From the NCBI RefSeq assembly GCF_008642235.1, contig NZ_SJEV01000001.1:2188400-2252399 (forward strand): a stretch of 64,000 nucleotides of DNA, read 5' to 3'. The translations under genes were made by a program, and so were the position numbers. Positions 8,045-17,809 of this stretch are shown here, piece after piece (positions within the stretch are counted from its first letter, which is position 1; each line of letters starts with the position of its first letter). Origin of the DNA: Planctomonas psychrotolerans. Lineage in GTDB: Bacteria > Actinomycetota > Actinomycetes > Actinomycetales > Microbacteriaceae. Below the pieces are notes generated by a model. It saw only the letters and a program-made list of their open reading frames with translations. It was not told the DNA's origin and ran no database searches.

Positions 8045-8999
8045 TCAGGCGCTCCTCGACGCGTGAATCACCCGGAGCGCGTCGAGTTCCGCATCCACCC
8101 AGCCTTCGGCCACGGACTCCTCGCCGCGAATGGCCACCTTGTCGGTGAGGTGGAAGTCGAGGTTGCGGAGCAGCTCGGCCGCGCGCAGCGCGGGCAGGGC
8201 GTCAAGCTCGACGTCCGTGATCGAACGCACGGAACGGTAGCCGGAGAGGAATGCGGCGGCGAACGGGGTGGAGAGCGCCCCGACGAGGTCGGACATCGGC
8301 CAGCCCTCGCCGCTCAGGTCGAAGTCGTGCAGCCGCATCCCGTCGGCCGTGAGCCGCACGTTGTCGAGGCTGGCGTCGCCGTGACGGATGCCGCGGGGGA
8401 GCCCCCGCGACTCGAGCTCGGCGAGCGCATCGACGGTCCGCTGTCCCTCGACCTCGACGAGGTCGGCATCCGCGCGCCGCTCCAACGCGGTGAGGGCGTC
8501 GCGCACGCGGCGCCGTGGGGCATCGAGCGCCGACAGCGCGTCGAAGGGCCGCAGGGGATGCGCACTGCGGAGTCCGTCCGCCCTCGAGTGGAAGCCCGCG
8601 ACGACCGCACCGAACGACCGGTAGAGCTCGTCCGAGAACGGCGGCGTCGGTTTCGGCGCAGTCGCCCACTCGGTCAGCGCGAACGGGCGAGTCCCCTCGG
8701 GACTCGCGATCTCGCCGACCAGTCGGCCGTCGCGCAGGGGAACGCCGACCGTGTCGGTGAGGTCGGCGCGCAACAGGTGCGCGGCGAGGTCCTGTTCCCA
8801 CGCAACCTGCGCGGTCGACCACCTGTTGGCGCGATAGATTTTGAGGGCGTACGTGCCCTCCTCCGCTCGCACGCCAGAGGTCGTTGACCAGCGACCGGAT
8901 CAGCCGCGCCTCAAGCGGGCGCACATTCGAGAAGCGTCGGACGAGGGCGAGCACTCCCACGGGCGACGCCACCGACCGCACGACATCGACCTCGATCAT
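8045..8999 (-). pseudogene. Aminoglycoside-phosphotransferase-like kinase, disrupted by a frameshift
   Basis: Two frames make one protein. From ATG 8999 the first frame reads MIEVDVVRS ... RLIRSLVNDLWR. From about 8872 a second frame continues RAEEGTYALKIYRA ... to the stop at 8045. The second part has the APH/choline-kinase catalytic loop RHGDASLDNV and the metal-binding LHDFDLSGEGW. The join is at 8869-8873. Restoring two bases (GT) would give LWRVRAEEGTYALK, a normal N-lobe with the ATP-contacting lysine of ALK. Without that, a GTG at 8872 would give a product missing the first strands. Repaired length is about 318 residues. A sequencing error cannot be excluded. Confidence 0.75.
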
Positions 9000-9061
9000 C
9001 GGGCGCCCACTACGACACGGAGGGGCGACGCCATCGACCGCACCACATCGACCTCCCGCAT
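8961..9061. repeat. Imperfect 39-bp direct repeat, period 62, over the kinase start
   Basis: Copies at 8961-8999 and 9023-9061 match at about 34 of 39 positions. Read on the minus strand each copy begins with ATG and encodes M(I/R)EVDVVRS(V/M)ASP. The period of 62 is not a multiple of three, so the two copies are in different frames. Confidence 0.8.
8996..9061 (-). CDS. Possible 21-codon coupling ORF created by duplication of the kinase start
   Basis: ATG 9061 overlaps the epimerase stop (TGATG), encodes MREVDVVRSMASP and eight more residues, and stops at TGA 8998-8996, which overlaps the kinase ATG (ATGA). Its first 13 codons mirror the kinase N-terminus. It may simply be a relic of the duplication, or it may couple translation from the epimerase to the kinase. 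No function is known. Confidence 0.35.
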   Translation of the reverse strand: MREVDVVRSMASPLRVVVGAR

Positions 9062-10131
9062 CACCGGTCGCGCACGGCCGCGCGCAGGGGCGCGGTCGCG
9101 AACTCGCGCATGCCCTCGTCGAACGACATCGCGGGCTCCCAACCCAGCTCGGTGCGCAACCGCTCCGACGAGGCGGTGATGTGCCGCACATCGCCCAGCC
9201 GGTACTCGCCCGTCACCACGGGGGAGGGGCCCCCGGCGTGCGTGCTCAGCGCCTCGGCCATCTCGCCGATCGTGTGCACCACGCCGCTGCCCACGTTGTA
9301 GGCGCGGAACCAGCCCGGCTCGGCACCGAACGTGTGCTCGATCGCGGCGAGATTGGCGCTCGCGATGTCGCGCACGTGCACGAAGTCTCGGCGCTGCCGA
9401 CCGTCCTCGAACACGCGGGGCGCCTCACCGCGCTCGAGCGCCGACCGGAACAGCGACGCGACACCCGCGTACGGCGTGTTCTGCGGCATCCCGGGCCCGT
9501 ACACGTTGTGATAGCGCAGCGCGATCGCCCGGCCGCCCGTCGAGCGCGCCCACGAGGTGGCGAGGTGCTCCTGCGTCAGCTTCGTGATGGCGTACACGTT
9601 CCGCGGATCGAGCGGCGCGTCCTCGGGGATGAGCACGGGCTCGAGCGGCTCGCCCGTGGCCTCGTCGATCGGGTCGAATCGTCCGGCGTCGAGATCCGCG
9701 GCGCGACGGGGCGCGGGCCGCACCGGTCCGGCGGGTCCGCGGTAGCTGCCCTCGCCGTAGACGACCATGGACGACGCGAGCACCAACCGGGACGTACCCG
9801 CCGTGGCCATCCCGGCCAGCAGCACCGCGGTGCCGAGGTCGTTGCTCGCCACGTAGTCCGGTGCGTCCGAGAAGTCGACGCCGAGCCCCACCTTCGCGGC
9901 CTGGTGGCAGACCACGTCGACGTCCTCGAGCAGGGCGGGGACGTCGGACGGATTCGTGACGTCGGCGCGCACGAACTCGGCGCGCGGATCGAGGGAGGGC
10001 GGGCCGCCGTGCACATCACTCCGCAGCGAGTCGGCCACGCGCACGGTCCAGCCGCGGTCGAGTGCGGTGCGCACGATGGCGTCGCCGATGAAGCCGGCGC
10101 CGCCGGTGACCAGGAGGCGCTGCGCGCTCAC
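9061..10131 (-). CDS. NAD-dependent epimerase/dehydratase (extended SDR)
   Basis: 356 residues with the extended-SDR layout: nucleotide-binding VTGGAGFIGDAIV at the N-terminus, the ASSMVVYGEG strand, and the YxxxK catalytic pair in YAITKLTQEHL, followed by RYHNVYGPGMPQN. These are marks of nucleotide-sugar 4-epimerases and dehydratases of the GalE/RmlB group. The residues after the catalytic pair do not tell me the sugar. The GTG start overlaps the stop of the phosphorylase gene (GTGA), so it is in an operon with it; the neighbouring kinase and amidase follow. Confidence 0.9.
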   Translation of the reverse strand: MSAQRLLVTGGAGFIGDAIVRTALDRGWTVRVADSLRSDVHGGPPSLDPRAEFVRADVTNPSDVPALLEDVDVVCHQAAKVGLGVDFSDAPDYVASNDLGTAVLLAGMATAGTSRLVLASSMVVYGEGSYRGPAGPVRPAPRRAADLDAGRFDPIDEATGEPLEPVLIPEDAPLDPRNVYAITKLTQEHLATSWARSTGGRAIALRYHNVYGPGMPQNTPYAGVASLFRSALERGEAPRVFEDGRQRRDFVHVRDIASANLAAIEHTFGAEPGWFRAYNVGSGVVHTIGEMAEALSTHAGGPSPVVTGEYRLGDVRHITASSERLRTELGWEPAMSFDEGMREFATAPLRAAVRDR

Positions 10132-10988
10132 GCGTCCGACCCCCGCGTCGGCAGCGCGAGCACGGCCGCGACGGCCGACGGGGCGATCGACTCGCGCGGG
10201 GCGAAGTCGCGCGGAATCGCGCGCACGATCGTTTCGAGCGCGGCGAGGATGCGAGGCTGCGCATCGGCGAGCCGGGCGAACACGAGCTCCGCGCTCACCG
10301 CATCCTCGTCACCCGTCGCGCTGGAGTCGCCCGGCCGAGGGGCCAGACCGGCGTCGCGGTCGGTCACGAACGACAGGTTCACGGTGGCGATGTTGAGTTC
10401 CGACGCGAGCGGGACTTCGGGGTAGAGCGTCATGTTGACGATGGCGGCGCCCGCCGCACGGAACCACGAGGACTCCGCGCGAGTGGAGAAGCGGGGGCCC
10501 TGGATGACCACCACGGTGCCGGTCTCGACGACCGTCTCGCCCGCCTCGGCGAGGGCCCGAGCGGCGATGCTCCGCAGTTCGGGGTCGAAGGGGTCGGCCG
10601 CCGCGAGGTGCTGCACGCTGCCGCGGTCGAAGAACGTGTCGGCCCGACCCCCGGTGCGGTCGAGGAACTGATCGGGCAGCACGAGCGTGCCGGGCGGGTA
10701 GTCCGGGCTGACGCCCCCGACGGCCGCCGACGACAGGATCACCCGTACGCCGAGCGACGCGAGCGCCCAGATGTTCGCCCGGTAGTTGATGAGGTGAGGC
10801 GCGACGGAGTGGTCGGTACCGTGCCGGGCAAGGAACGCCACCCGTCGGCCGGCGAGTTCGCCCACCGTCACGGCGCTCGATCCGTACGGGGTCTCGATTC
10901 CGGCGGAGGTCGACGATTCGGGGTCGAAGAGCCGGTAGAGGCCCGATCCGCCGATCACGGCGATGTCGGCGCGGAGGTTCTGGGTCAC
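10128..10988 (-). CDS. MTA phosphorylase / purine nucleoside phosphorylase family protein
   Basis: 286 residues. It has the PNP/MTAP signatures IAVIGGSGLYRLF at the N-terminus, LARHGTDHSVAPHLINYRAN (phosphate site), SSAAVGGVSPDYPPGTLVLPDQFLD, and the purine/ribose-binding VNMTLYPEVPLASE. It would cleave 5'-methylthioadenosine or a purine nucleoside with phosphate. The family's substrate-choosing residues near NMT(L)YPE are not decisive by eye, so the mtnP name is tentative. The GTG start has GGAG 6 nt upstream. It is the first gene of the minus-strand run and diverges from moeA across 50 bp. Confidence 0.88.
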   Translation of the reverse strand: MTQNLRADIAVIGGSGLYRLFDPESSTSAGIETPYGSSAVTVGELAGRRVAFLARHGTDHSVAPHLINYRANIWALASLGVRVILSSAAVGGVSPDYPPGTLVLPDQFLDRTGGRADTFFDRGSVQHLAAADPFDPELRSIAARALAEAGETVVETGTVVVIQGPRFSTRAESSWFRAAGAAIVNMTLYPEVPLASELNIATVNLSFVTDRDAGLAPRPGDSSATGDEDAVSAELVFARLADAQPRILAALETIVRAIPRDFAPRESIAPSAVAAVLALPTRGSDA

Positions 10989-11038
10989 GGTGCTCCATTC
11001 GGCTGCGTGGCACCAGTCTTTCAGGCGAAGATGGAGGG

Positions 11039-12316
11039 ATGCGGACCGTTGCCGATCACCGAGACGCCGTCGAGCGCATGCTCGAGCCGCTCGGGTCGCG
11101 CAAACCGGAACGGATCACGGGGTACTCGGCCGACGTTCTGCGCACGCATCCGGCGCTCTTCCCCGGGCGGGTGCTCGCCCGGGACGTGGTCTCGCCCGTC
11201 GACCTTCCCGCCTTCGACAACTCGCAGATGGACGGCTACGCGGTGCGGTCGGCGGAGGTCGCGGATGCGGTCGCGTCCGGCCGACCCTTCCCGATCGGCG
11301 CGCGCATCGCGGCGGGCTCCCCGGTGGGCGAGCTGCCGCCCGGCACCGCCGCCCCGATCATGACCGGGGCCGCCGTGCCGCGGGGTGCGGACGCCGTGAT
11401 CCCGATCGAGGCCGCCACCCCGAACCGGTTCCTCCCCGAGGCGTCGACCGCCACGGTGTCGTTCGCCGACCCGGTGGACGCGGGGACGTTCGTGCGCACC
11501 GCGGGAAGCGACCTGCGGCAGGGCGAGCTGCTGCTCGCGGCGGGCACCAGGCTCGGGCCCGCGCAGTGGGGGGTGCTCGCCGCGGCGGGCTGCCCCGACA
11601 TCGACCTGGTGCCGCGCGTGCGGGTGATCGTGATCTCGACCGGCGAGGAGCTGCGGCAGCCGGGTGCGCCGCTCGGTTCCGGTCAGATCTACGACGCGAA
11701 CAGCGCCATCCTCGTGACCGCGCTCACCGAGTGCGGCGCCGACGTCGTGCACGCGGCGACGGTGTCGGACTCGGGGAACGACCTCCGCGGCATCCTCGCC
11801 GAGCGGGGCGCGGACGCCGACCTGCTCGTGACCTCCGGTGGCGTGAGCGCCGGAGCATACGAGGTGGTGCGCGACGTGCTCGAGGGGGCCGGGCTCGATT
11901 TCGGCAGCGTCGCGGTGCAGCCGGGCGGACCGCAGGGGCTCGGGGTCGCCGACCTCCATGCACTCGGGGGAGCGTCCGGGAGTCTGCCGGTGGTGGCGTT
12001 CCCCGGGAACCCTGTGAGCGCCCTCGTCTCCTTCGAGCTCTTCCTGCGTCCGGTACTGCGGGCACTGGCCGGACTGCCGGCGAGCCGCCCCGTCGATCGC
12101 CTGCCGCTGGCCGAGCCGGTCACCTCGCCGCCCGCCAAGCACCAGGTGCGGCGCGGCACCGTCGATGCGCACGGGCGTGTGCGGCTGCAGGGCGGCGCGA
12201 GTTCGCACCTCCTGCACGCCTATGCCGGATCTTCCGTGCTCGTGCACCTCCCGGTCGGCTGCGCCGCCGCCGATGCGGGGGACCTCGTCGAGGTCTGGAG
12301 AATCGATGCGGCGTAA
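11039..12316 (+). CDS. moeA: Molybdopterin molybdenumtransferase MoeA
   Basis: 425 residues, normal MoeA length. Diagnostic stretches are LPAFDNSQMDGYAVRS, the beta-rich domain with IMTGAAVPRGADAVIPIE, and the MogA-like domain with VIVISTGEELRQPG, IYDANSAIL, VTSGGVSAGAYEVVRDVL and FPGNPVSALVSFELFLRP. It inserts molybdate into adenylylated molybdopterin to complete Moco. GGAGGG lies just upstream of the ATG. First gene of a four-gene Moco cluster. Confidence 0.96.
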   Translation: MRTVADHRDAVERMLEPLGSRKPERITGYSADVLRTHPALFPGRVLARDVVSPVDLPAFDNSQMDGYAVRSAEVADAVASGRPFPIGARIAAGSPVGELPPGTAAPIMTGAAVPRGADAVIPIEAATPNRFLPEASTATVSFADPVDAGTFVRTAGSDLRQGELLLAAGTRLGPAQWGVLAAAGCPDIDLVPRVRVIVISTGEELRQPGAPLGSGQIYDANSAILVTALTECGADVVHAATVSDSGNDLRGILAERGADADLLVTSGGVSAGAYEVVRDVLEGAGLDFGSVAVQPGGPQGLGVADLHALGGASGSLPVVAFPGNPVSALVSFELFLRPVLRALAGLPASRPVDRLPLAEPVTSPPAKHQVRRGTVDAHGRVRLQGGASSHLLHAYAGSSVLVHLPVGCAAADAGDLVEVWRIDAA

Positions 12317-12355
12317 CGGTGACGCGCGCATGCCGCGCAGCGAAGAGGAGCACGA

Positions 12356-12835
12356 ATGACCGACCAGCCCGCACTGACGCACATCCGAGCGGACGGATCT
12401 GCGCACATGGTCGACGTGAGCGACAAGGCGGTCACGTCCCGCCGCGCCACCGCCCAGGCGGTCGTCATCACCCGGCCCGACGTGGTGGACGCGGTGATCG
12501 CCGGTGACCTGCCGAAGGGCGAGGCCATCAGCACCGCACGCATCGCGGGGATACTGGGCGCGAAGCAGACGTCGTCGCTCATCCCGCTCTGTCACCCGCT
12601 GCCGCTCTCGAAGGTGAGCATCGACATCTCCGGCGACGGCGATCGACTCACGGTGCTCGCCACCGTCGCGACCACGGCGGTCACCGGCGTCGAGATGGAG
12701 GCGCTCACGGGGGCCTCGGTCGCGGCGCTCACGCTGTACGACATGATCAAGGCGGTGGACAAGTTTGCGGTGATCACCGACATCCTCGTGCTCGACAAGG
12801 TTGGCGGCAAGAGCGGCGACTGGAGCCGGTCGTGA
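12356..12835 (+). CDS. moaC: Cyclic pyranopterin monophosphate synthase MoaC
   Basis: 159 residues, standard size. Contains HMVDVSDKAVTSRRATA at the N-terminus, KGEAISTARIAGILGAKQTSSLIPLCHPLPLSKV, GVEMEALTGASVAALTLYDMIKAVDK, and the terminal KVGGKSG. It converts the 3',8-cyclo-GTP product of MoaA into cyclic pyranopterin monophosphate. GAGGAG precedes the ATG. Its stop overlaps the start of the next gene. No moaA is visible in the window. Confidence 0.97.
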   Translation: MTDQPALTHIRADGSAHMVDVSDKAVTSRRATAQAVVITRPDVVDAVIAGDLPKGEAISTARIAGILGAKQTSSLIPLCHPLPLSKVSIDISGDGDRLTVLATVATTAVTGVEMEALTGASVAALTLYDMIKAVDKFAVITDILVLDKVGGKSGDWSRS

Positions 12836-13365
12836 GCGAGTCGCTGGGTGCGGGATTGGGGGACGCCGATCCGGGGCGTGCCGTGCCCGGCCGCTCGGCG
12901 GCGGTGCTGGTCGCGTCGACCCGTGCGGCGGCGGGCGCCTACGACGACCGCACCGGTCCGGTGATCGTGGGCTGGCTGCGCGAGCGCGGCTTCCACACCC
13001 AGGATGCGACGGTCGTGCCCGACGGCCCGCTCGTGGGCGCGGCTCTGCGGGCGGCGGTCGCGGCGCGGTTGTCGCTCGTGATCACGACGGGCGGCACCGG
13101 TGTGAGCCCGACCGACGTGACTGCCGATGCGACGGCCGAGATCCTCGACCGGGAGGTGCCGGGCTTCATGGAGGAGCTGCGGCGGCGCGGTGCGGCGCAC
13201 ACGCCCACCGCGTTGCTCACGCGCGGGCGCGCCGGGGTCGCCGAGCGCACCTTCGTGGTGAACCTTCCGGGATCGCCCGGCGGCGTGCGCGACGGCCTGC
13301 AGCTGCTCGGCGAGGTGCTCGACCATGTGCTCGACCAGATCGCAGGAGGTGCCCATGACGACTGA
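12832..13365 (+). CDS. mog: MoaB/MogA-type molybdopterin adenylyltransferase
   Basis: 177 residues. The MoCF_biosynth fold is clear: AAVLVASTRAAAGAYDDRTGP, LVITTGGTGVSPTDVTADAT, and VVNLPGSPGGVRDGL. It adenylylates molybdopterin before MoeA inserts the metal. The first 20 residues are a non-conserved extension; a start slightly further in is possible, but the GTG at 12832 overlaps the moaC stop (GTGA), which supports it. Confidence 0.93.
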   Translation: MSESLGAGLGDADPGRAVPGRSAAVLVASTRAAAGAYDDRTGPVIVGWLRERGFHTQDATVVPDGPLVGAALRAAVAARLSLVITTGGTGVSPTDVTADATAEILDREVPGFMEELRRRGAAHTPTALLTRGRAGVAERTFVVNLPGSPGGVRDGLQLLGEVLDHVLDQIAGGAHDD

Positions 13366-13828
13366 GGATGCGACGGGCGACGGGAACGCTGCCGCCGCCG
13401 AGCACGGTGGAGTGGCGTTCGCGCGGGTCGACGGCTCCGCGATCTCCGTGGCGGAGTGCGAGGCCGCCGTGGCGTCGGATGCGGCGGGCGCGGTCGTCGC
13501 CTTCGCCGGAGTGGTGCGCAATCACGACGAGGGGCGCGACGTGTCGTGGCTCGACTACGAGGGCCATCCGACCGCGGGGAGGGTGATCGCGCAGGTCGCG
13601 GCCGACGTGGCCGCGCGCCACCCGCGGGTGCGGATCGCGGTCGCGCACCGGGTCGGGCGGCTCGCGATCGGCGATGTGGCGCTCGCGTGCGCCGTGTCAT
13701 CCGCCCACCGCGCGGAGGCGTTCGCGGCGTGCGCGCTGCTCGTGGACGAGGTGAAGCGCCGCGTGCCCATCTGGAAGGAACAGGGCTTCGGCGACGGGAG
13801 CACGGAATGGGTCGCGTCGCTGGGCTGA
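13355..13828 (+). CDS. moaE: Molybdopterin synthase catalytic subunit MoaE
   Basis: 157 residues. Motifs are AGAVVAFAGVVRNHDEGRDV, LDYEGHPTAGRVI, VAHRVGRLAIGDVALACAVSS, and the C-terminal VKRRVPIWKEQGF with the catalytic lysine. It transfers sulfur from MoaD thiocarboxylate to cyclic pyranopterin monophosphate. ATG 13355 is chosen because AGGAGG (13344-13349) lies 5 nt upstream; it overlaps the mog gene by 11 bp. The partner moaD is not seen next to it. Confidence 0.95.
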   Translation: MTTEDATGDGNAAAAEHGGVAFARVDGSAISVAECEAAVASDAAGAVVAFAGVVRNHDEGRDVSWLDYEGHPTAGRVIAQVAADVAARHPRVRIAVAHRVGRLAIGDVALACAVSSAHRAEAFAACALLVDEVKRRVPIWKEQGFGDGSTEWVASLG

Positions 13829-13892
13829 GCAGGCGAGCAGCGTGCTCGGCGGGTGAGGACACCCACAGCGAGGAGGGAAGAGGAGTAACGGC

Positions 13893-14549
13893 ATGGCCAC
13901 CTTCGCACTCATCCACGGCGGCGGATCGACCGCGTGGGACTGGCACCTGGTGTCGCCGCTGCTCGAGCGCGCCGGCCACGACGTCGTCGCGGTCGACCTG
14001 CCCATCGAGGACGCAGGGAAGACTCTCGAGGATTACGCCCGCACGGTGGCGGACGCCGTGGGTGATGCCACGGGGGTGATCGTGGTCGGTCACTCGCTCG
14101 GCGGCTTCACCGCGCCCCTGGTCTGCGGCCTGGTGTCGGCCGTCGGGTTGGTGTTCCTCACCGCGATGATCCCGGCGCCGGGGGAGCTGTTCGAGGACTG
14201 GTGGACCAACACCGGCCACGATCGCGAGGTGCTCGACGAAGATCCCGACGTCCAGTTCTTCACCGCGGTGCCCGAGCACCTCGTGCGGGCGGCGAAGGCG
14301 ACGGAACGCCACGAGCGAGGCGACTGGATGACCCGGCCGTGGCCGGCGTCGGGGTTACCCGACGTGCCGACCCTCGGCATCCTCTGCCGCGACGACGCCT
14401 TCTTCCCCGCCGCCTTCATGCGTCGGCAGGTGCGGGAGCGCCTCGGCACCGACCCCGTCGAGATCCCGGGTGGGCACTACGTCGCCCTCAGCCATCCGGA
14501 TGCGGTGGCCGCCGCCCTGGACGACTTCGCCCGGTCGGTCGGCGCGTAG
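13893..14549 (+). CDS. Alpha/beta hydrolase
   Basis: 218 residues, of the short plant-esterase-like type. Shows the oxyanion-hole motif LIHGGGSTAWDW at the N-terminus, the nucleophile elbow VVGHSLGGFT (serine near residue 70), the acid in CRDDAFFP and the histidine in PGGHYVALSHPD. The substrate is unknown. GAGGAG-rich sequence precedes the ATG. It follows the Moco genes after 64 bp but is not known to belong to that pathway. Confidence 0.9.
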   Translation: MATFALIHGGGSTAWDWHLVSPLLERAGHDVVAVDLPIEDAGKTLEDYARTVADAVGDATGVIVVGHSLGGFTAPLVCGLVSAVGLVFLTAMIPAPGELFEDWWTNTGHDREVLDEDPDVQFFTAVPEHLVRAAKATERHERGDWMTRPWPASGLPDVPTLGILCRDDAFFPAAFMRRQVRERLGTDPVEIPGGHYVALSHPDAVAAALDDFARSVGA

Positions 14550-14628
14550 GGGAGCGGGGCAGCGGACGCGAACACGCGCGTGGCCGGGACTTCACGCTCC
14601 GCGCACGGGCCGCCCAGCCCCGACCGCC

Positions 14629-14634
14629 TAGGCT
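14629..14634 (+). promoter_or_regulatory. -10 box for a leaderless ABC-F mRNA
   Basis: TAGGCT ends 6 nt before the GTG at 14641, with no Shine-Dalgarno. The same hexamer and spacing stand before mfd. Confidence 0.6.
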
Positions 14635-14640
14635 CTTCGG

Positions 14641-16452
<1,812 letters not shown>

Positions 16453-16456
16453 TCGT

Positions 16457-16530
16457 CCCTGCGCCCTGCGCCCTGCGCCCTGCGCCCTGCGCCGTGCGCA
16501 CCGGCGACCCTGCGCACCGGCGACCCTGCG
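16457..16530. repeat. Microsatellite: heptamer CCCTGCG x5 followed by a 16-bp unit x2
   Basis: Five perfect CCCTGCG units fill 16457-16491, with a sixth degenerate unit (CCGTGCG) to 16498. Two copies of CACCGGCGACCCTGCG follow at 16499-16514 and 16515-16530. It begins 5 bp after the ABC-F stop codon. Confidence 0.95.
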
Positions 16531-16566
16531 CACCACCGTTCGCGGCGTTGTCCCAGTGGAGGGCAG

Positions 16567-16572
16567 CAGGGT
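16567..16572 (+). promoter_or_regulatory. Possible -10 box for the DUF427 gene
   Basis: CAGGGT ends 6 nt before the ATG at 16579. The interval GGGGGT could also serve as a weak ribosome binding site, so leaderless initiation is less certain here. Confidence 0.35.
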
Positions 16573-16578
16573 GGGGGT

Positions 16579-17106
16579 ATGACTCCCCCTCCCGGTTCCT
16601 TCCGCTCGCTCCGTCGTCCCCAGCCCATTCCGCCCCTACCCGGTCAGGAGTCCGTGTGGGACTACCCGCGGCCCCCGCGGGTCGAGCCGCGATCGGAACG
16701 GGTGGTCGTGCGGCTCGGCGGGCGGGCGATCGCCGACACCACCGAAGCGGTGCGCGTGCTGGAGACGAGCCATCCGCCCGTCTACTACCTGCCCGTAGAC
16801 TCCTTCGTTCCCGGTGCACTGGTGCCGGTCGAGGGCACGAGCTTCTGCGAGTTCAAGGGGCAGGCGCACTACTTCGACATCGTCAGCAACGGGGTCGTCG
16901 TCCCACGGGCCGGGTGGACCTACCCGAGACCCACGCGGGGTTTCGAGGCGCTCGGCACCCGCGTCGCGCTGTACCCGGGGCAGATGGATGCGTGCGAGGT
17001 CGACGGAGAGCGCGTCACCTCGCAGGAGGGCGACTTCTACGGCGGCTGGATCACCGCGGCGATCGTCGGCCCGTTCAAGGGCGCACCGGGCACCGCCGGG
17101 TGGTGA
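16579..17106 (+). CDS. DUF427 domain protein
   Basis: 175 residues. The DUF427 core runs from RVVVRLGGRAIADTTEAVRVLETSHPPVYYLP through EFKGQAHYFDIVSNG to GWTYPRPTRGFEALGTRVALYPGQMDACEVDGERV, with the usual terminal GDFYGGWI. The biochemical role of DUF427 is unknown to me. The first 40 residues are proline-rich. It ends 16 bp before the convergent MarR gene. Confidence 0.9.
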   Translation: MTPPPGSFRSLRRPQPIPPLPGQESVWDYPRPPRVEPRSERVVVRLGGRAIADTTEAVRVLETSHPPVYYLPVDSFVPGALVPVEGTSFCEFKGQAHYFDIVSNGVVVPRAGWTYPRPTRGFEALGTRVALYPGQMDACEVDGERVTSQEGDFYGGWITAAIVGPFKGAPGTAGW

Positions 17107-17121
17107 GCACGACCCGCGCCC

Positions 17122-17613
17122 TCAGTCGAAGTCGAGGCTGAGCTTGCGGAGCAGAGCGGCGAGGCGGTCGCGGTCGGCGCGCGAGAGGGTATCGAGCAGT
17201 CGGCGTTCCTCGGCCACGAGTGTGGCGATGGCCCCGTCCACCCGCGTGCGGCCCACGTCGGTCATCACGACGAGGATGCCCCGACCGTCGTTCGGGTCGG
17301 TGCGCCGCTCGACCAACCCGCGCGTCACGAGGCGGTCGATGCGGTTCGTCATGGTGCCCGAGGAGACCAGCGTCTGCTGCAGCAGCGCCTTCGGACTCAG
17401 CTGATACGGCGCCCCCGCACGTCGAAGCGCCGCCAGCACATCGAAGTCCGGCGGTTCGAGGTCGGACCCGGCGAACGCCGTGCGGCGGGCCCGGTCGAGG
17501 TGCCGGGACAACCGGTCCACGCGGGAGAGCACCTGCAGCGGCGCGAAGTCGAGGTCGGGGCGCTCGCGCATCCACGCGGTCACGATGCGGTCGACCTCGT
17601 CGGAGTTGGGCAC
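17122..17613 (-). CDS. MarR family transcriptional regulator
   Basis: 163 residues with a winged helix: LEPPDFDVLAALRRAG, LSPKALLQQTLVSSGTMTNRIDRLVTRGLVERR (recognition helix) and DPNDGRGILVVMTDVGR (wing). Helices at both ends form the dimer interface. The start GTG 17613 follows GATAAT at 6 nt, so it is probably leaderless. It reads away from the tRNA-Gln and glmU. The target is unknown. Confidence 0.92.
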   Translation of the reverse strand: MPNSDEVDRIVTAWMRERPDLDFAPLQVLSRVDRLSRHLDRARRTAFAGSDLEPPDFDVLAALRRAGAPYQLSPKALLQQTLVSSGTMTNRIDRLVTRGLVERRTDPNDGRGILVVMTDVGRTRVDGAIATLVAEERRLLDTLSRADRDRLAALLRKLSLDFD

Positions 17614-17619
17614 GCCCCC

Positions 17620-17625
17620 ATTATC
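17620..17625 (-). promoter_or_regulatory. -10 box for a leaderless marR-type mRNA
   Basis: GATAAT on the minus strand, 6 nt before the GTG at 17613. Confidence 0.5.
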
Positions 17626-17699
17626 GCCGGGGCGCGGCTCGCGAGTCGCCGTCGCCGGTCGGTCTGGCAGACTGGACACCGCGCGCGGAGCCGCCGCGT

Positions 17700-17771
17700 T
17701 CCGCCTTGGTGTAATGGCAGCACGACAGCCTTTGGAGCTGTTAGGTCCAGGTTCGAGTCCTGGAGGCGGAG
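17700..17771 (+). tRNA. tRNA-Gln (anticodon TTG)
   Basis: The cloverleaf can be drawn by hand: acceptor TCCGCCT pairs with AGGCGGA, the anticodon stem ACAGC/GCTGT encloses the loop CTTTGGA with anticodon TTG, and the T arm CCAGG/CCTGG encloses TTCGAGT. The discriminator is G and no CCA is encoded. It lies 38 bp before glmU. No integrase or duplicated tRNA end is visible nearby. Confidence 0.97.
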
Positions 17772-17809
17772 CTATCGCCGTCCGCCGCACCGACATCCTG
17801 GAGAAGCAC

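Noticed and set aside
17700-17771. tRNA-Gln as attachment site for an integrated element
   Set aside because: No integrase, no second copy of the tRNA 3' end, and glmU follows at a normal distance.
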